Below, one piece after another: positions 6,033 to 7,460 of a stretch of 7,460 nt of DNA. Within the stretch, counting starts at the first letter, position 1; every line of letters begins with the position of its first letter. The notes under the pieces are model-generated. The model saw nothing but the letters and a program-made list of their open reading frames with translations. It did not search any database and was not told the DNA's origin. The position numbers were made by a program, and so were the translations under genes. Origin of the DNA: an uncultured Mollicutes bacterium (lineage in GTDB: Bacteria > Bacillota_I > Bacilli_A > RFN20 > CAG-826); assembly GCA_900549975.1 (NCBI GenBank), contig URQK01000080.1, positions 1 to 7,460 on the forward strand, given 5' to 3'.

Positions 6033-6038
6033 ATTATA
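6033..6038 (-). promoter_or_regulatory. Possible -10 box of the original GNAT gene
   Basis: TATAAT on the minus strand, 19 bases before ATG 6013. No convincing -35 box stands at the right distance and the spacer is AT-only, so this is weak. The 83-base gap between the permease stop and the GNAT start shows no terminator. Confidence 0.3.
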
Positions 6039-6096
6039 TTAATGAATTAATATTTAAAATTAAATTTTCCTATTTGTTTTCTCATATTTTAAGACT

Positions 6097-7460
6097 TTAT
6101 TCAACAGCTTTCAGACTCTCATTCATCTTTGTTTTTACTATTTTCGGTCTAAGCATTAGCGTTACAAGCAAAGTAAACCCAAAAACAATAAACGGAATCA
6201 GCAGCCACATAAACCAACTGACATCTCCTACTGATCCGAACCCTATCGTTTTGAACACCAGCGTTGCAAGTCCTATTCCAACAGGATAGCCAAGTAGAAT
6301 GCCAAAAAACGTACTTATATATATTTCTCGATAGATATATCCACATATTTCCATGTCGTGGTAACCGAGTACCATAAGCGTTGCTATTTCTCTTTCTCTT
6401 TCGCTTATATTTATTGTCGTAAGAGTATTTATTACAACCGCAGTTAGAAGTCCAGCAAAAGCAACGACCACTATCGCTATTCCGATAATCGCAGGCGAAC
6501 CAAAATCACCAAAAAGGCACATGTCAAGAAGAGCCAGTCCAGCAAAAACTAGTCCCGTTGAAACGGCTACAGATACAAGCATCATGAAAAATCTCGTTTT
6601 ATACCTAAAAACGTTTCTCATTGAAGATTTATACTTAAACGAAAGTCGTTTCCATATAAAAGGAATTCTCTCAAGTAGTATTCTTTTACCTTTTTTCGGC
6701 GGCTTTGGGCGTAAAAGATCCGCAGGAGCGTTATTAGCAAGTCGCATGCCAATGGAGAATACCACAATCAACGTAACCGCTATAATTACACCAAGCGATA
6801 TAAAGTAATAACTTGGATTGACCACTACCGATATCGGTGGCATAACGTAACTGTAACCGAAAACAAAACATATCAGCCAAGAAACACCATACCCGACAAA
6901 GAAGCCGACTCCCCCGCCGACAGCAAGCGCGACAAGCGCAAAGAAAACATATCTCAGTATGATACTCATCGAGCTATATCCAAGCGTTTTAAGGCAAGCA
7001 ATTTGCGAACGTTCTTCATCCATAAGCCGCATCATAGAGGATAGCACAACGAGAAGTGTTACGCCAATAAAAATCACCATTAAAATATTTCCTATTCCAC
7101 GCACTTTGTTTGTGCTTGCAATAATCGATTTAAAACTATAATTATCGTAAAGCGTGATTATGCGTATATCTTCGCCTAAAAGTCTCGTAAGTTCAGTCTT
7201 TTCTTTCTCAATGTATTTTTCATAAGTATAAGAAAAAGAATTGAATAAATCCCGATTTTTCGCTTTTATATACAAATCGCCTTTCGGCATAATTGCGCAT
7301 ATGTCTCTAGGACAATACAAAATATTTTCAAGTAGGTCGAGTTTATTTATATCAGCCATATTATCGGGAATTTCGGTATCTTCCGGGTTGTTATAACTCG
7401 GTTCTCCGTCCTTGCCGAACGTAAGAGGACTTCTCACTATCCCTTTAATAGTAACATTGA
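6097..7460 (-). CDS. FtsX/MacB-type ABC transporter permease, C-terminal part (5' end beyond the window)
   Basis: At least 454 codons are open to the right edge of the window. A GTG at 7437 exists, but the frame continues upstream as NVTIKGIVRSPL, a conserved stretch inside this family, so the true start lies outside. Numbering from that GTG, residues 1-110 are the end of an extracytoplasmic domain. Membrane segments lie near 116-137, 158-193, 208-231, 282-305, 316-338, 372-397 and 407-429. Two FtsX units are visible, each with the signature after its first helix: EERSQIACLKTLGYS (141-155) and EREREIATLMVLGYH (347-360). The linker ADLLRPKPPKKGKRILLERIPF is typical of the long Bacillota permeases. 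The second unit has almost no extracytoplasmic loop between 305 and 316, unlike the longest relatives. The protein would work with an ATP-binding subunit, probably encoded further right; the substrate is not predictable. It is clearly GC-richer than its neighbours. Confidence 0.9.
   Translation of the reverse strand, partial: NVTIKGIVRSPLTFGKDGEPSYNNPEDTEIPDNMADINKLDLLENILYCPRDICAIMPKGDLYIKAKNRDLFNSFSYTYEKYIEKEKTELTRLLGEDIRIITLYDNYSFKSIIASTNKVRGIGNILMVIFIGVTLLVVLSSMMRLMDEERSQIACLKTLGYSSMSIILRYVFFALVALAVGGGVGFFVGYGVSWLICFVFGYSYVMPPISVVVNPSYYFISLGVIIAVTLIVVFSIGMRLANNAPADLLRPKPPKKGKRILLERIPFIWKRLSFKYKSSMRNVFRYKTRFFMMLVSVAVSTGLVFAGLALLDMCLFGDFGSPAIIGIAIVVVAFAGLLTAVVINTLTTINISEREREIATLMVLGYHDMEICGYIYREIYISTFFGILLGYPVGIGLATLVFKTIGFGSVGDVSWFMWLLIPFIVFGFTLLVTLMLRPKIVKTKMNESLKAVE

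Noticed and set aside
6521..7141. Plus-strand open frames of 60 and 95 codons opposite the permease.
   Set aside because: Antisense to conserved FtsX coding sequence, with no RBS and no recognisable domain.
1..7460. CRISPR array, tRNA or rRNA genes.
   Set aside because: No regularly spaced short repeats, cloverleaf sequence or conserved rRNA motif was seen on either strand.

Overview
This is an AT-rich bacterial window. It most resembles a low-GC Bacillota/Mycoplasmatota-type genome: strong AGGAGG ribosome sites, a Gram-positive-style lipoprotein with a lipobox, a NarL-type two-component pair, and K/N/I-rich coding. All readable tryptophans are TGG and the intact genes contain no in-frame TGA, so the standard code fits. 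No taxon can be named from the sequence alone.

Layout. (1) Bases 1-1285, plus strand: the 3' part of a NarL/LytS-type sensor histidine kinase with no usable start codon, overlapping by 1 base (TAATG) an intact LuxR/NarL response regulator. (2) 1289-1558, minus: the C-terminal half of a GNAT acetyltransferase. (3) 1532-2959, minus: a decayed group II intron. Its 5' end, reverse-transcriptase/maturase remnant (two frameshifts and one nonsense codon), domain V and domain VI are all visible, but most of the catalytic RNA core is missing. It sits directly behind a Rho-independent terminator, as bacterial class C introns do. (4) 2961-5540, minus: an 804-residue modular surface lipoprotein (Ig-like and OB-fold-like segments) with its own promoter, a palindrome near the predicted transcription start, a strong RBS and the terminator. 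(5) 5578-6013, minus: a second GNAT copy, with the N-terminal half but no C-terminus, broken by a 13-bp tandem duplication and a stop codon. (6) 6097-7460, minus: the 3' part of a large FtsX/MacB-type ABC permease, open to the window edge and visibly GC-richer than the rest.

The most interesting structure is the relation between regions 2 to 5. The two GNAT pieces share a 188-bp direct repeat (1345-1532 and 5589-5776, 4 mismatches, no gaps). One piece is N-terminus plus middle, the other is middle plus C-terminus. Together they rebuild one GNAT gene of about 155 codons. The lipoprotein transcription unit, later carrying the intron, lies exactly between them. This is the geometry left when a circle or duplicated segment recombines through an internal gene fragment. 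A 25-bp mosaic of two further GNAT pieces at 5564-5588 marks the same rearrangement. The region reads as a small locus of gene acquisition and decay rather than a complete new enzymatic system.
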